The notes beneath the pieces are model-generated. The model was not told the origin of the DNA and made no database searches. It saw only the letters and a program-made list of their open reading frames with translations. A stretch of DNA of 64,000 nt. Source: Letharia columbiana. Lineage: Eukaryota; Ascomycota; Lecanoromycetes; Lecanorales; Parmeliaceae. Made by a program: the position numbers and the translations under genes. The stretch is taken from the NCBI RefSeq assembly GCF_014066305.1, contig NW_023501059.1, forward strand, positions 682,001-746,000, in the 5' to 3' direction. Position 1 is the first letter of the stretch, and every line of letters starts with the position of its first letter. Shown piece by piece: positions 10,344 through 21,435 of this stretch.

Positions 10344-12314
10344 GATTCCTCTAGCTACGACCTGCCCCACCGTGTTCATACAGCTAAATCATACCCACTG
10401 CCTTCACCCAATGGCTCCACAATTTTTGTTTACGGGCATGAGCAGGGTCTTCGCGTTGTCTGGAGAGGAGGACGAGCTTTCAAGCACCAGCCAATGGCTA
10501 TGGAGAAGAAGCCCACGTCCAACAACGCAAGTGAGGGTGCAATCATGATTATTGATTCTGATGAAGAGGCGCCTGAGAAATCTGAGCAGCCGCCGTATCA
10601 TGACAATCCAGATTTCGAAGAAGAGGATGGCGAGTTCGATGTTTCCGAGCCTTATGATCCTGTTGTACAGACGCTGGATCTATCACTTGGTGTTGAGGTT
10701 CTACATCTGGATTTCCCTCGTCTGCCGGCAGACGCTCAGAAGTCAAGCCTAGAATCACTACCCATCCTCTTTTCTCAGAAGCTTGTTCTTGCTGTGGCTT
10801 GCTCTGATTGTTCGGTCAGAATACTTCTGGTCCCTCTTCTGCCACCCTCTCCACAAAGTATGTATAGACTCGAATTGAGGAATACGGCTTCCAATTTGGT
10901 CATTGGAAAAAGCGTATTCGGTGAACAGATGTTCGTGCTTTCGAGCGGTACTACACATCGAAGCATCCCTAAAAGTGTTTCGATAACCATGACATCGACC
11001 CCTCCAGAAGATCTGAAAGACGTTGGTATGGCCGAAGATGATACCAGCAGTAAGAAACCGGATCTACGACGTAACGTCTCACGGTCTGCTTCGCGAAGTC
11101 GCAGTAGATCTCGACTTGGAGATCATCAATGGGACTTGCTCATTGCATCGCACTCTGCAGACCTCTCAGGCCTACTCCTGATCCACAGGATCCCTATACT
11201 TGTGGGGGAAGCGGGCTTATCTCCCGAGTTGCACATTCCATGGCGGACTCAATATCTTGCCTCACCAACCGTATCAGTATATTTCAATTCTGCACTCTAT
11301 CCGGCATCGCGGCACTCTCAATTACTGATCGCAGAGGCGAAGGGTGTGGTAAGGATACTGGATTGTCTCCCTCAGTCCAAAGCGGCCGAAGGCTCCTGGC
11401 GCTTATCCCTTTACACCGACTTTGAGACTTTGCAGGACTCCAAATCAAGGCGTAAGCCCATCTTAGACGCGCAATGGGTCTTGGGGGGCAAAGCCATCCT
11501 AGCGCTGCTGGCAGATGGTAAGTGGGGCGTTTGGGATCTCGAAAACGCAGGCCCGAAACCCACAGACGGGACCAATCCTCTTTGGAGCACGTCAGTAGAG
11601 CCTCTGACGAAATTCGCGCTTCAGGGTTGGGTTGGCGATCCATTGAAGTCGAGGACGTTGCTCAAGAGCTCGAGCACGAATACAGAAAAGATATCTAAAT
11701 TAGCTCCCATGACACCTGGTACCCGCAAAATAAGACAGCAAGCATTGTTTACAGAGCCCACACCTCAATCAGACGGGCCTATGCGAGGTGGCCTTTCTGT
11801 ATCCCCAGTCCACGATGCGTCAGAAACTAGAGCAGATGACGAAGCTGTGCTTGCATGGCACGGAAGTACCGTTGCCGTGATACCCAGCCTCTTCATCCAT
11901 TGGCAAAACAAAGCCCGAGGATCTGGAAATCTCTTTGGGAGTGGGGCCAAAGGTGAACCAAAGATGGTCTATAACATCCAGCCAGGTGGAGAATCGTGCA
12001 AGGAGGCCTCTCTAATGCCATCCTCTCACCGCTTGGGGTCAGCGAAGGACGAAGCAACTCATCCAGACATACTCGTCACGGGAGATCATCGACTTGTGAT
12101 CGTAACTTCGCCTATTGCAGAGCCACAAATGCCTTTCTCTCCCCCTTCGCCACTTCTCTCATCCACGACCGACCAGCAGCTGCTAACCAGAGGAGACCTT
12201 GACGTGAATGGAATGGACCGAATCCTGGCCGGTATGTCAAAGAGTCAAACCACGCCAACCCGCAGCTCCCCGAGTCTGTCTCATACGAATGGCAACATCT
12301 TCCTGGTGTCGTAA
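10344..12314 (+). CDS. nup37: Nucleoporin Nup37-like WD-repeat protein (5' end uncertain)
   Basis: Probable component of the Nup107-160 scaffold of the nuclear pore. The frame is open upstream of the first internal Met (10494) back to 10314, and that upstream stretch is clearly coding (SYDLPHRVHTAKSYPLPSPN, then GLRVVWRGGRAFK), typical of the N-terminus of this family. No ATG lies in the frame, so a 5' intron must exist; a 44-nt candidate (GTAGCA at 10300 to AAG at 10343) would leave a first exon ending exactly in ATG. The protein continues with an acidic stretch (IIDSDEEAPE), propeller-like strands (LVLAVACSDCSVRILLVPL, HSQLLIAEAKGVVRILDCL) and a disordered C-terminus. Identification rests on my recall of fungal Nup37 sequences; a generic WD40 protein is the alternative. 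Confidence 0.62.
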   Translation, partial: DSSSYDLPHRVHTAKSYPLPSPNGSTIFVYGHEQGLRVVWRGGRAFKHQPMAMEKKPTSNNASEGAIMIIDSDEEAPEKSEQPPYHDNPDFEEEDGEFDVSEPYDPVVQTLDLSLGVEVLHLDFPRLPADAQKSSLESLPILFSQKLVLAVACSDCSVRILLVPLLPPSPQSMYRLELRNTASNLVIGKSVFGEQMFVLSSGTTHRSIPKSVSITMTSTPPEDLKDVGMAEDDTSSKKPDLRRNVSRSASRSRSRSRLGDHQWDLLIASHSADLSGLLLIHRIPILVGEAGLSPELHIPWRTQYLASPTVSVYFNSALYPASRHSQLLIAEAKGVVRILDCLPQSKAAEGSWRLSLYTDFETLQDSKSRRKPILDAQWVLGGKAILALLADGKWGVWDLENAGPKPTDGTNPLWSTSVEPLTKFALQGWVGDPLKSRTLLKSSSTNTEKISKLAPMTPGTRKIRQQALFTEPTPQSDGPMRGGLSVSPVHDASETRADDEAVLAWHGSTVAVIPSLFIHWQNKARGSGNLFGSGAKGEPKMVYNIQPGGESCKEASLMPSSHRLGSAKDEATHPDILVTGDHRLVIVTSPIAEPQMPFSPPSPLLSSTTDQQLLTRGDLDVNGMDRILAGMSKSQTTPTRSSPSLSHTNGNIFLVS

Positions 12315-13031
12315 TAATGTTGCAACTGTACAAAACAGCCAGTGTTTCTGTTGTATTTAAAATCACATGGCATAGCGTTTGGATACTCGATTGAATCCCT
12401 TGCCATTTTTTCAGTAGCCATCCCATAAATCAAATTTCAACCCCATCATCATCAACACACGCGGGTACAAGGTTGAGCCCTGGGAAGATCCATCCCTCTT
12501 GCTCAGTATATCCCGCGATACATCAATAGCGACCTCCATCAGCCGTCCGCAACGGCATCGCACGTATCGGGACGGCTTGAACTGGCTGGTTCCATGCACT
12601 TGCTCCTCCGGCTTCTGCCCGGAAACCATGCCCGAGCGCGCCTGCTTGCAGGTTGTTGTGACGAAGGATGTGTTCTAGTGAGACGAGACGGGCTTCGCGA
12701 GAGGCTTGTTCGAATCCACGTCTTATTGGAACACAGTGCAAGTGCTACAATTCGGTGCAATTATTCGTCGTGTCACCACAACAAAACCTCATGACGGTTC
12801 TAGTATCGACGCCTCATCGCTGGGACGTCAAATGTTGGGTTGTGAACGTTTGCTCAATTCTATATTTTATTGTCCTCGTGAGGTGCAAGTCTAGGTGAGT
12901 AGACGATAGCGTCTCTCGTGCCTGTCGTAGGCGAAAGTGAAGAATAATTGCTTCAGGCATTTGGTAGCCAAGGGCTCTGCCGCTTTGATTCAGGATGAAG
13001 CGTTAAACATTCCATAGTCAATGTCGAAACC
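12315..13031. other. Convergent intergenic region, no gene seen
   Basis: 3' flanks of the nup37-like gene (+) and eIF2A (-). The short overlapping frames on both strands show no family resemblance or splice continuity. Nothing else recognised. Confidence 0.6.
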
Positions 13032-15403
13032 TCAATCATTCCAACCCAAGCCTTCCAGCTCTCTTCTGATTTCATCCTCCGTGTCCATTTTCTTGATCTG
13101 AGTCCCCTCCAACTTCTCACCCCCGGCACGCCTCATCTTCAGGTCATCAATGGCCCGCAGCTTCTTCAGCAGAGCCCTGGTTTTCTTGTCTTGCGGTGTC
13201 CCTCCGCCACCCGGAGAGGTCACCGAGAGCTCAGGAGCTTCTTGTGGCGCCTTTGCGCTTGTGCCATTGGCAGCTGGGGTCGGAAGTGGTGGCCGTTGAG
13301 GTTGCTGTTCAGGCTGCCGTTGTTCTTTCTTGCCTTGCTGCGAGCGTGGCGGAGCGTCCAATTGTCCCTTTGACCGGTTCCTCTCATGACCCTTCTGAAC
13401 TCTCCTCTCTGGACTTCTACTTGGATTTATCGCTGTAACAGAGGAGACGCCATTTGCTGTTGGCGCAAGCCCAGTGGCTTTGTCAGCAGCGTCCTTCGCC
13501 TTCCTTGCTTCCCGCTTCTTCTTATTCTTTGCAGCTGCCTTTGACAGATTCTCGTCGCCCTCTGCAGGTGCTGCCCCAGTCGTAGCTTGATTATCCTCGG
13601 CCATGGCCGCTGCGCCTGGAATTTCTCGCTTCCTCGGTTTCCCAAAGCCATTGGCTCCAAGACCCAAAGATAGACTGCCATTGCTAATGTATGCGGCACC
13701 ACCCTCATCTTCACGCTTGAAAGCTAAAGGTGTGAGCGTACCTCGAGCGCCAGGTGGTCGGTAAGCACCAGCCGGCTTCGATGGTGTCTTGACAGTGCCC
13801 AAGTATGCTAAAGCAGAGGCATGCGGTGTAGGCATAGGATGAAGAGGATTTTCCAGGGGATGTGACTTTGGAGACTGCGGACGCCAGGTGACATGGTAAA
13901 GCTCTTGCAATTCCTCATTATACATCAACCCTCCCCCAACATGCCATATCCTCACACCATTATCGACCCGTAGCCTCGGGCTTGTAGTCGCAGTAAGTAT
14001 GTGCTTTCCGTCAGGACTCCACTCGCATACACTGGCATTGCTAGCTTCGATAGTGCAGATCTTTTGATAGTCATTTTCCATATCATAAATGTCCATTTGG
14101 CCCGCCAAGTTGCCGAAGCCAGCAACTAGTACGAAATTCCCGTGTGGAGAGAAGAGAATTGTGTTCCGAGGACCAAGAGCGAAGTCGTGAGTGGCGTTGG
14201 CTTTGGTATTGAAAATTGTGGTCTTAGCTGGCATATAGCCGTATACCACGCCAAATTCTTTCGAGTTCGGCGACCATGTAACGTCATGGATTGGGCCATC
14301 CTTGTCTGCGGTGGGTTAGTGTTTTTCTTCTAGCAACCTCAACGAAAGACAGTACCTAGATCTATCCTGGAATCAAAGCCGCCATTGGCGCTCAGGAGAT
14401 ACAAAGTTGTTTCCCCGTAGTAACTCTTGCCTGACTTGTCGACTTCGGTCTGAGCTAACACGATGAGGCTGGTTCCTTGGTCGTTCCATTTGAGCTGAAC
14501 CTTATCTCCCTTGAAGAAATTCTTTTGAGAAACCGGAGCCTCAAAGTTTGGTACGTTGAACACCTTTACCGCGGCAGGTTGACCCTAGGGTCGCGGTTAG
14601 GATTCAATCAGTGCTTGGGCTGGGATCCTGCTTACCTTGCGTTCCGGGATGAATACAGCGATCGAATGGTTCTCACCAGGCGACACAGCAAATTCTGTGA
14701 CTCCTTCAACCCGCAGCTTGTTCCACACAGTCGCAAGGTCTCCACTTTGATAGAATTGAACCTCATTTGTGACTACGCGCGCACAGTACTGTTCGTCATA
14801 CGTATACTGGAGGTTCCACCCAGTCTGTGACTTCTGCACAAAACGCCCGACGATATTATGCTCGTCTTCCCCTAGATCCGGCCCTCCCTCGACCACTTTC
14901 CATACCTTCAAGTTCTTGACAGCATCACCATTATCGTCCTTTGAGGGTCTTTGCCAAGTAATGATGAAGGTGCCGAGAGGGGAAAACCCTAGCTCGTAGA
15001 CATTTTGGGCTGGCAAGGACGTGATTACGTGCCCGATAGAAGCGTCGACGACGGTCACTCTGCCGATGCTCAGTACAAGCCCTTCAGTCCCCTCGCCAAT
15101 TCTTACCTCTCAGGTGATGCCCAAGCAAAGTATCGTCCGCAAGGCGAATAGACACAACATCTGAGATTTCCGTCCGGCCTAGTGACTGGAGGGTCAATCA
15201 AAAATTGCCGGATGCAACAAATTGGCGATGGAGTGTTTGACAGAGCACGAACCTTTCGAATCCACGTAACGAGTCATAGACTGGGGCAGCCTCGATAACA
15301 CCAATGCCTTTGAGCGTTCGATCTAAATGATTACAATTCAGCAGTCAATGAACAATCTTTCCCGGTCGCTAGACTTACAAGCAAATTGCGTGGGGACGGC
15401 CAT
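13032..15403 (-). CDS. eIF2A: Eukaryotic translation initiation factor 2A
   Basis: eIF2A is a WD-repeat factor implicated in eIF2-independent delivery of initiator tRNA and alternative initiation. Six exons: 15403..15379, 15322..15253, 15178..15107, 15059..14636, 14584..14356 and 14305..13032, all GT-AG, joining in phase to 697 residues. The N-terminus reads MAVPTQFAYRTLKGIGVIEA. The propeller includes CCVYSPCGRYFAWASPE, KVQLKWNDQGTSLIVLAQTE, HDVTWSPNSKEFGVVYGYMP and VCEWSPDGKHILTATTSPRL. The C-terminus is the usual basic, low-complexity tail with KNKKKREARKAKDAA and a closing amphipathic helix (KMDTEDEIRRELEGLGW). Four short introns lie in the first 800 bp, and the long last exon carries 61% of the CDS. 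Confidence 0.94.
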
Positions 15404-15984
15404 GACTAGTGAAAGTCACAGGTAGTCTTCTGCTGCAGCAAGTACTTCTTGAAGCGGAGAAGAGTCGAGGGAGGGGGCGAGAAGAGGTGGTGGAGTTACG
15501 GACAAAGAACATAAGTTCACGTCTACGATTTTTCAACGGTTTCTGCAGTGGGACTACAACCCTAACCCTGATTCTTCCCCGGATTCAATACGTCCACAGC
15601 TCTTATACAACTCAACTAAAAATACACTGATCTCTGTTTGAGTATTCTGATCGCCGTGCAATCTCCTCTGATGGGGAAGAAGCCAGATTCCCACAGACCA
15701 TGGCCCTGCGCACGTGTCTTGCAGCATTATGAAGCGTTAATCACGAGTAGTAGATCTCGAGTACTGCAGGACGCTTGACGCAACGCCCCATCCTTGAACC
15801 TAAGTTGCTCCGGAGAAAAGGACTTTTTCGGTCGTTGGAAGATGCTTGTAAGCCATCCAAAATTCATCTCCTTCAAGGTATCACTGTCGACTATCTTCGC
15901 CCACGGGGTCTTCAGTCATACTGAAGTACTTGATTCGCAGCTCTTCTGTTCCTGTCGTTATTCCTCTCGAATTTCCAGACGGGT
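15404..15984. other. Upstream region of eIF2A, 3' flank of next gene; no gene seen
   Basis: 581 bp between two minus-strand genes. No convincing coding frame. It should hold the eIF2A promoter and 5' leader; no TATA box stands out. Confidence 0.55.
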
Positions 15985-16694
15985 TCAGTCCTCAAGCCCT
16001 TGCATTGGACTACCCGAGTCCCTGTTACGCTGTTTTGCTGACGTGGGGCTGCCAGCCCCACCAGCATCCTTCCCTGTGGCAGCTGTCTTGGTGGAGATTG
16101 ACGTTGGTCCGCTGACAGTGCTGCTGGCAGTCTCCCCAAAACCAACCAGGCTTGCATTTCCCTCGTCACTCATACCAGCACTGCTGATCCCATCATCCTG
16201 ATCTTCACTCATCTTGTCCGAGTCACCTCCAGACCCTGTTGCAGACGCGCTACCTACAGTACTTTTACGTAGATAAGACGCGTTGTCAAAGTATCCTGGA
16301 GGCTGCTGCTGTTGGATATGTTGGCTCCCTTGGGCAAGATGTTGATTAGCGCCACGGAGAGTGGCTACTCTTTCCAAGCCAGCAAGACGAGATATGCGGT
16401 CCGCACGTTCGGCGTCAAGAGTGTTGGCCGAGGAATTTGACGTTGAAGAAGTGCCGTGCGCGTGTGTATGGGGCGGTGCTTGCCCGAGTGATCCGTCCTT
16501 GATAGCAGTCGTGCTGAATGCAGAGTTAGGTGTTCCCCTGCAGCAATGAGTGTCCGGCTTGATACTACCGAGGGAGTACACAACGGGGGTCAGAATGAAG
16601 TTAATACTTACGGCCCAAAGTCAGAAGGGGTTCCTCCAGAGTCACTTGGAGGAGGAGGAAGATTAATGAGGGTTGGACCTTGAGATCTCGACAT
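15985..16694 (-). CDS. Conserved fungal protein of unknown function (low complexity)
   Basis: Exons 16694..16612 and 16537..15985 (GTAAGT / CAG, 74-nt intron), 211 residues. No catalytic domain or membrane segment is visible. The protein is mostly disordered with blocks that look conserved: an N-terminal GPTLINLPPPPSDSGGTPSD; a helical block ERADRISRLAGLERVATLRG at residues ~65-85; and an acidic/Ser block DKMSEDQDDGISSAGMSDEG followed by NASLVGFGE. I recall such blocks in uncharacterised Pezizomycotina proteins but can give no function. The phospho-acceptor-rich acidic block hints at regulation by kinases, which is inference only. Tandem with eIF2A on the minus strand. Confidence 0.7.
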
Positions 16695-17154
16695 GATTCC
16701 GAATTAGAGGTGGCCTTGAAGAGGGTGATGTACAGTCTGAACTGGAAAGAGCTTTGTCTGGAAAAGTTGAGCTCAAGCGGGAGGTATGCCTGTCAGAAGG
16801 TTACGCGTAGGGGCAAGTGTTCAGAGGTCTTTTCGCAAAACAGCGGATGAGGGAAGAATCAAATTGTTGTTTTGAAACGTGTTGTGAGTTGTGAGTTGTG
16901 ACCGCCTCCACGTCTAGAAATCTAGGGATCCTAACCCTGGTGACCCACAGAACCGCAACTTTAAAAAGTGAGGAAGCGCATTTCACACCTTATGGAGGTC
17001 AAACAACAGTTAACCACACTAACGACATTGATATATTCAATTTCGTGGATGATCAAGTACATGTAATATTAATATAGATCTCGCGGCATCTTCAATCTTT
17101 ATTCACCAAACTTTTCGTAATCGTTATATACCCGGCACCCAACCGGAGCAGATA
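16695..17154. other. Intergenic region, no gene seen
   Basis: 460 bp between two minus-strand genes; AT-rich near 17020-17090. Contains the presumed promoter of the unknown gene at 15985-16694. Nothing else recognised. Confidence 0.55.
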
Positions 17155-18467
17155 TCATACCTTTCCAGTGACTTCGTAACCCCTCAGTATTCTTTCCGTG
17201 GAATCTCCTCTGCCTGCCAATCCAATAGTCCCGTTCTGGTGTACTGCGATCTCGCGACTCCGCTCGTCTAGTTGTATTGCTGTTGGGTGAGTACCCAACC
17301 TAGGACCTTTGGGAGACATCTCGTCGTCAGAAGAATTCCTCTTCCGGCGGCTAAAGAATGATTTGAAGGGCGCCAAAGAGCTAATTACCACCGCGACGCT
17401 GGCTTCAATTTGGGACCAAAGATTCAACCACGACGTTTCGGGATGAGAGTTGTGTTGATTTGTCACAGCTACAAGACCTCGCAATTAGCATTGGCTCTTA
17501 AGGGTAGGCTTTATTTGGAAAATTGTGTAGTGTGCAACAGGGTTCGTTTCAGGAAAGAACGACTATGCTTACCTATCCGGATGATTGCAAATATAATTAT
17601 GACAATTCCAAGGCTAAAGATTCCACCAAGCGCGAGCTTCTGAAGCAACGGGCGCTGAACACGGAAGGCCAAATAGAGAGGAAGCGCTATTATCAGGGCG
17701 TCGGTTATGATATCCACAGCTGTGCTATATCGGAGCGACACAAGTGAACGAGAAATATGTATTTGGCTCTCGCATTGCCCTAGGACTCCGTCAACAATGT
17801 TGCAAAGACGGACACAAACTGGTCACACAAAAACTGACCCAATACGAATGATGAGCATGAGACCGGATACCTGTAATCTTGACCATCAACTTGATGATCT
17901 TGCAGCTTGCGGTGGGGACACAGTCACATACGTGATGATGGCACCGATGTACGAGAGCACACTGATGATGACGGTCGCCCACCATACTTGACGGCAATAC
18001 TTGAGGTTCTTGGTGAGACGATGGTAAAATGATAAGAAGCACGCCTTGACGGCCCAGAGGCAGCTCCAATAAAGATATGTCAAAGCGAATTGCAATTTCA
18101 GATAGAAGGTTGCATTCTTCATGAAATTCGTGTCAGGCTCGGCAAGGCCTGCTCCGACATTGAGAACCTGATACATCGAGGGTATGGCAACCGTCAGCAC
18201 CAGGGCGAGGCCGAGAAGGATAAGGAGGGCAAGCGAGGCCCATGCATCGTCAAAGTAAAGGCGGCGCGAAATCTTGAGTCGAATTGCGATCCGAGCAAGG
18301 AAAAAAAGCACTGCGATGGCGAAGAGGCTCCATGTGGCTGCCTGTTGAACGACAATGAGCCGACGGTCATGACGAAGACGCTCGAATGGCAGAGTTAGAT
18401 TGGATTGTTTACTAACCAGCAAGGAAGCTTGGGAAACCTTAGGAGGCTGTTCGGTTGCTGTCGGCAT
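17155..18467 (-). CDS. Pth11-like / fungal rhodopsin-domain seven-helix membrane protein
   Basis: Integral plasma-membrane protein of the large Pezizomycotina family (fungal rhodopsin/SAT4 domain) that includes candidate receptors for surface and nutrient cues. Modelled exons 18467..17891, 17779..17573 and 17468..17155 give 365 residues. Seven hydrophobic segments are visible: ATWSLFAIAVLFFLARIAIR, SLALLILLGLALVLTVAIPS, LKLQFALTYLYWSCLWAVKA, WWATVIISVLSYIGAIITYV, then in later exons DIITDALIIALPLYLAFRV, LALGGIFSLGIVIIIFAII and VAVVISSLAP. The family's characteristic DD pair is in YFDDAWAS. The tail is charged (KSFFSRRKRNSSDDE). The first donor (GTTGAT at 17890) is weak and was chosen for phase; the other introns have good consensus. 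Ligand unknown. It marks the left edge of the accessory island. Confidence 0.82.
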
Positions 18468-19569
18468 GATGCCGTATCCGTCAATCGACCTTGTTGAGGC
18501 TTTCCTGTTCACAGTTGTACCACGTCTGAAAGGATTCTCTAGAAGGCGGCATGCTCGACGACACTGCTTACAGCGGCTCGCGACTGGGGGATGAATTATG
18601 GAAGATGATGAAAGGAACAACAAGGATGATGGATGATGGGGGTGAGAATGTCCGAAACTTTAATGGTCCCACCTATGATTGTTCTAGGTACGGTAATGTC
18701 AGCAGCGAGCATGCTCTGCGTGTTACCTTTGCCTGTCTCGTACCCTGCCGCCACATGCCACCAAGGTGCATTTGAGCATGGCGATCATTCGTGCGCTTCC
18801 CGGGTCTTAGCCCAAGATCTTTCGCAGACCATTGGGTGCACAGTCACACGCTGACTACCGCCGGGGACGGTCCGTCTATCATGGTCTATTGGTCTCTTTT
18901 CTGCGCATTTCATTCTCTCATTTCTCACAGTCAAGGGAAGAAAGCCGGAAGTTGCATTTACTGTATACCTAATTGTGTCCTTGCACTCATTCCGCGGACC
19001 ACTTGATCGTCCAGGGAGCCCACCCCCCTAACATCGCTACGGTACTTTACCTTAGCTTATTCGCACTACGGTAGTGCTACTAGCCTTGGTACTACCACTG
19101 GCGGCTGATGTTGGGACCAGCGAGAGTTCGAGACTAAGGTAAAGTACCTTAGGCGACAGCAGGAGAAGAGGACATGCCCTTTAGAATACCGTACAAGGGT
19201 CCAGCGAGAAACTCGTAAGGTGTTACATAGGGTTCTGCCTGTCTATGTTATACTGTTGGTCTGGAAACCTAATCTATAAGAACCTCGAGGATGTAGTCAT
19301 GCGTTCTGGAGCGAATCATCAGTCATCCCTCGAGGCTGTTAATTGCGGTACGAGTTTACCAACATTCGCAGACTAGGCGGACCTACGCTCGAAAAGCCTC
19401 AAGCTCTAGCCATGCAGGATGCGTTTAAGACCATCTTAAATTATCCCACATTAGCCGTGACGCAGTCGCGAAAACAATTCGAAGATTATTTCTACTATAA
19501 GATGAGATCTCCACCCATATATTCCTTTATAGATGATTCACTACTGACATCCTTTTCTCAGTGCACGGC
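18468..19569. other. 1.1-kb intergenic region with a short inverted repeat
   Basis: Divergent region between the receptor-like gene (-) and the secreted protein gene (+). I see no convincing coding frame. It contains a 15-bp perfect inverted repeat described separately. Confidence 0.5.
19041..19148. repeat. 15-bp inverted repeat, 108-bp span
   Basis: The arm GGTACTTTACCTTAG at 19041-19055 is repeated in inverse orientation at 19134-19148. The spacer itself contains small palindromes around CACTACGGTAGTG. It could be a solo miniature element or a regulatory palindrome. Confidence 0.6.
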
Positions 19570-21151
19570 ATGAAGCTCCATTCCTTTTTGACATGCATTG
19601 CAAGCCTTGCACTCTGCGACCCTGTCGCTGGCGCAAGTAGTTGGGCTTTTGACCCAGACTCATGTAACCAAAGGCATCTTGCGGTCCTCCAGCCTGCTCT
19701 TGAGCGTGCAACGACAATAGCGAAGAATACAGCGACCTGGTTGCCAAAAGATTCCATTTTCAAGCCCAGTTCCGCTCGCAGCAAGCCCAAGTTCGCTCAA
19801 GCTTTACTCGGATCAAATCACGCCAAATACGCCCGATCCGTATTCGGTGGTGGAAAGATCGGCTGGAGCGGCGACAATATAGATATTCCGGGGATCGCAG
19901 GTTTTACAGGGCGGATGGACTGGACAGATCCTAGCGCCCGGAGACCGTATTCTCCAACGAAGAACCTAGTAAATCCTCCCGTCGGACTTGCGGAAAGATC
20001 GCAGCACGATCATCGCTCGCATAACTACTCTCATCATCTACTTCCACTGACACACATCAAAGGCTATATATTGCAACGCCAATAACGTCGGAGGTAGTGG
20101 TAATATCATGTCCAATCAAGGTAATATCCGCCAGTCATACGCTGGAAGCAGACTGACCGCAGCTTAGTATCACAAACCCTGTTCCAGGGACCAAAACCAC
20201 CATGCGGCGATACCAACGAAACCGATTCAGCAATGTTAATATCCCACTACGATGAAACAAAGAATGTGAATTATTGGTTTATCTGCCCTTGGTGGCTGGA
20301 GAAGATGGCGAGTGCTCCCCAGATGTGGGACACCAGAACAACAATCTACAACATGAGGAAACAAATTATTCTTAATGATTGGACCCTCGGTGAATGGCGA
20401 GCCCGGCGGAACCAGCAACTCCTACCAGAGCCTAGCCTGTATACTCGTCGATCCGATAGCTTTTTGTCCGCGTGGGCGATGGACATCCTGCTTTTAAACG
20501 CGGTAAGTCAATGTTAGTCGAAATGCGGACTTTACAAAGTCACGTGCTTTATAAAGCAATCTGTTGATAAGAAGGCCTTGCTCAGCTCATGCACACCTGG
20601 AACGGCGGCCTGCGAAGAAACATTGCTGGAGGCGAATCCAGCGTTAATCCCAGCTTGCCCATTGGTCAGTCCCGAAATATCCCCGAGCGTTACTCCTCCG
20701 ACTCGCTGACACGTTATAGATTGGCCCTTCTTCGTCAACAACGGAAATCCTAATGTTGTGGCAACATGGTCTTGTAAGCCTCCAGATCAAGTGTGCACAT
20801 TACATTACAACCTCACTTACTGACGGTTACACCCCTTAGTGCCCTATACATTCATCGCTATAGGTATGCATTTATATTTTAACAGCACAGTAGCATTCCA
20901 GTCACGCTAATAGGTTAATTCTTCACGTCGATCTAGCCGTCTTCGGCTATCAGACCGGTTTTGATACTGATCCTCTCAGTGGAGAGTATACGAAGCTGCT
21001 TCCTTTTGACTCGCGAAATGACTTCGGCTCTCCCGACGGTCTATACCATAAGCCGCCAACTGGGCCAGACCCACCTCCTTATCAAGGGCCAGACCCACAT
21101 CCTCAAGGGCCAGACTCACCTGCACCTCCTTATCAATCGTCAGCTGTATAA
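19570..21151 (+). CDS. Secreted M35-like protein with degenerate zinc motif and Pro-rich tail
   Basis: Seven exons (19570..19968, 20063..20120, 20168..20502, 20586..20664, 20720..20773, 20840..20863, 20937..21151) join in phase to 387 residues. The N-terminus is a signal peptide (MKLHSFLTCIASLALCDPVA). The layout resembles secreted deuterolysin/lysine-specific (M35-like) metallopeptidases: an early WAFDPDSCN, a central AIYCNANN, then NYWFICPWWLEKM, then the region where those enzymes carry HExxH. Here that region reads LLLNALMHTW, so His-Glu of the first half is Asn-Ala and only the distal His remains. The tail carries repeats of the type GPDPPPYQ (about residues 360-387). Peptidase activity is therefore doubtful; a binding or inhibitory role is possible. 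The exon chain is well supported, the family assignment less so. Confidence 0.75.
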
Positions 21152-21380
21152 AATTCACCACCTTACTCGATACCAATTGTGGGAAATGAAATTATCTACG
21201 GGGGCACATAGCAACTATTTAGCACGTCTTCAGTCCCTTTGCACTGGGTAAACAGCGCTGAGATAAGGGCCCCTTCGGTAACCACATATTTTCAAAATAT
21301 GCCAAACATATTTTCAAATTAGCGTACTATATATACACGGTTACGTTCGGTAACCATATTTTCACTTGCCAGGCCACATT

Positions 21381-21435
21381 GCACATTGAAAATATGTAAA
21401 TTATGGGTTGACCCATAATTTGAGGCCCAATGTGC
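21381..21435. repeat. Nested palindrome inside the MITE
   Basis: A perfect 11-bp hairpin (AAATTATGGGT at 21398-21408, ACCCATAATTT at 21411-21421, 2-nt loop) sits between outer arms GCACATTG (21381-21388) and CAATGTGC (21428-21435). It could extrude as a cruciform or fold in RNA. Confidence 0.75.

Noticed and set aside
12411..12760. Cluster of overlapping short ORFs after the nup37-like gene
   Set aside because: Mutually overlapping frames on both strands with no shared structure; typical chance ORFs in GC-balanced spacer.
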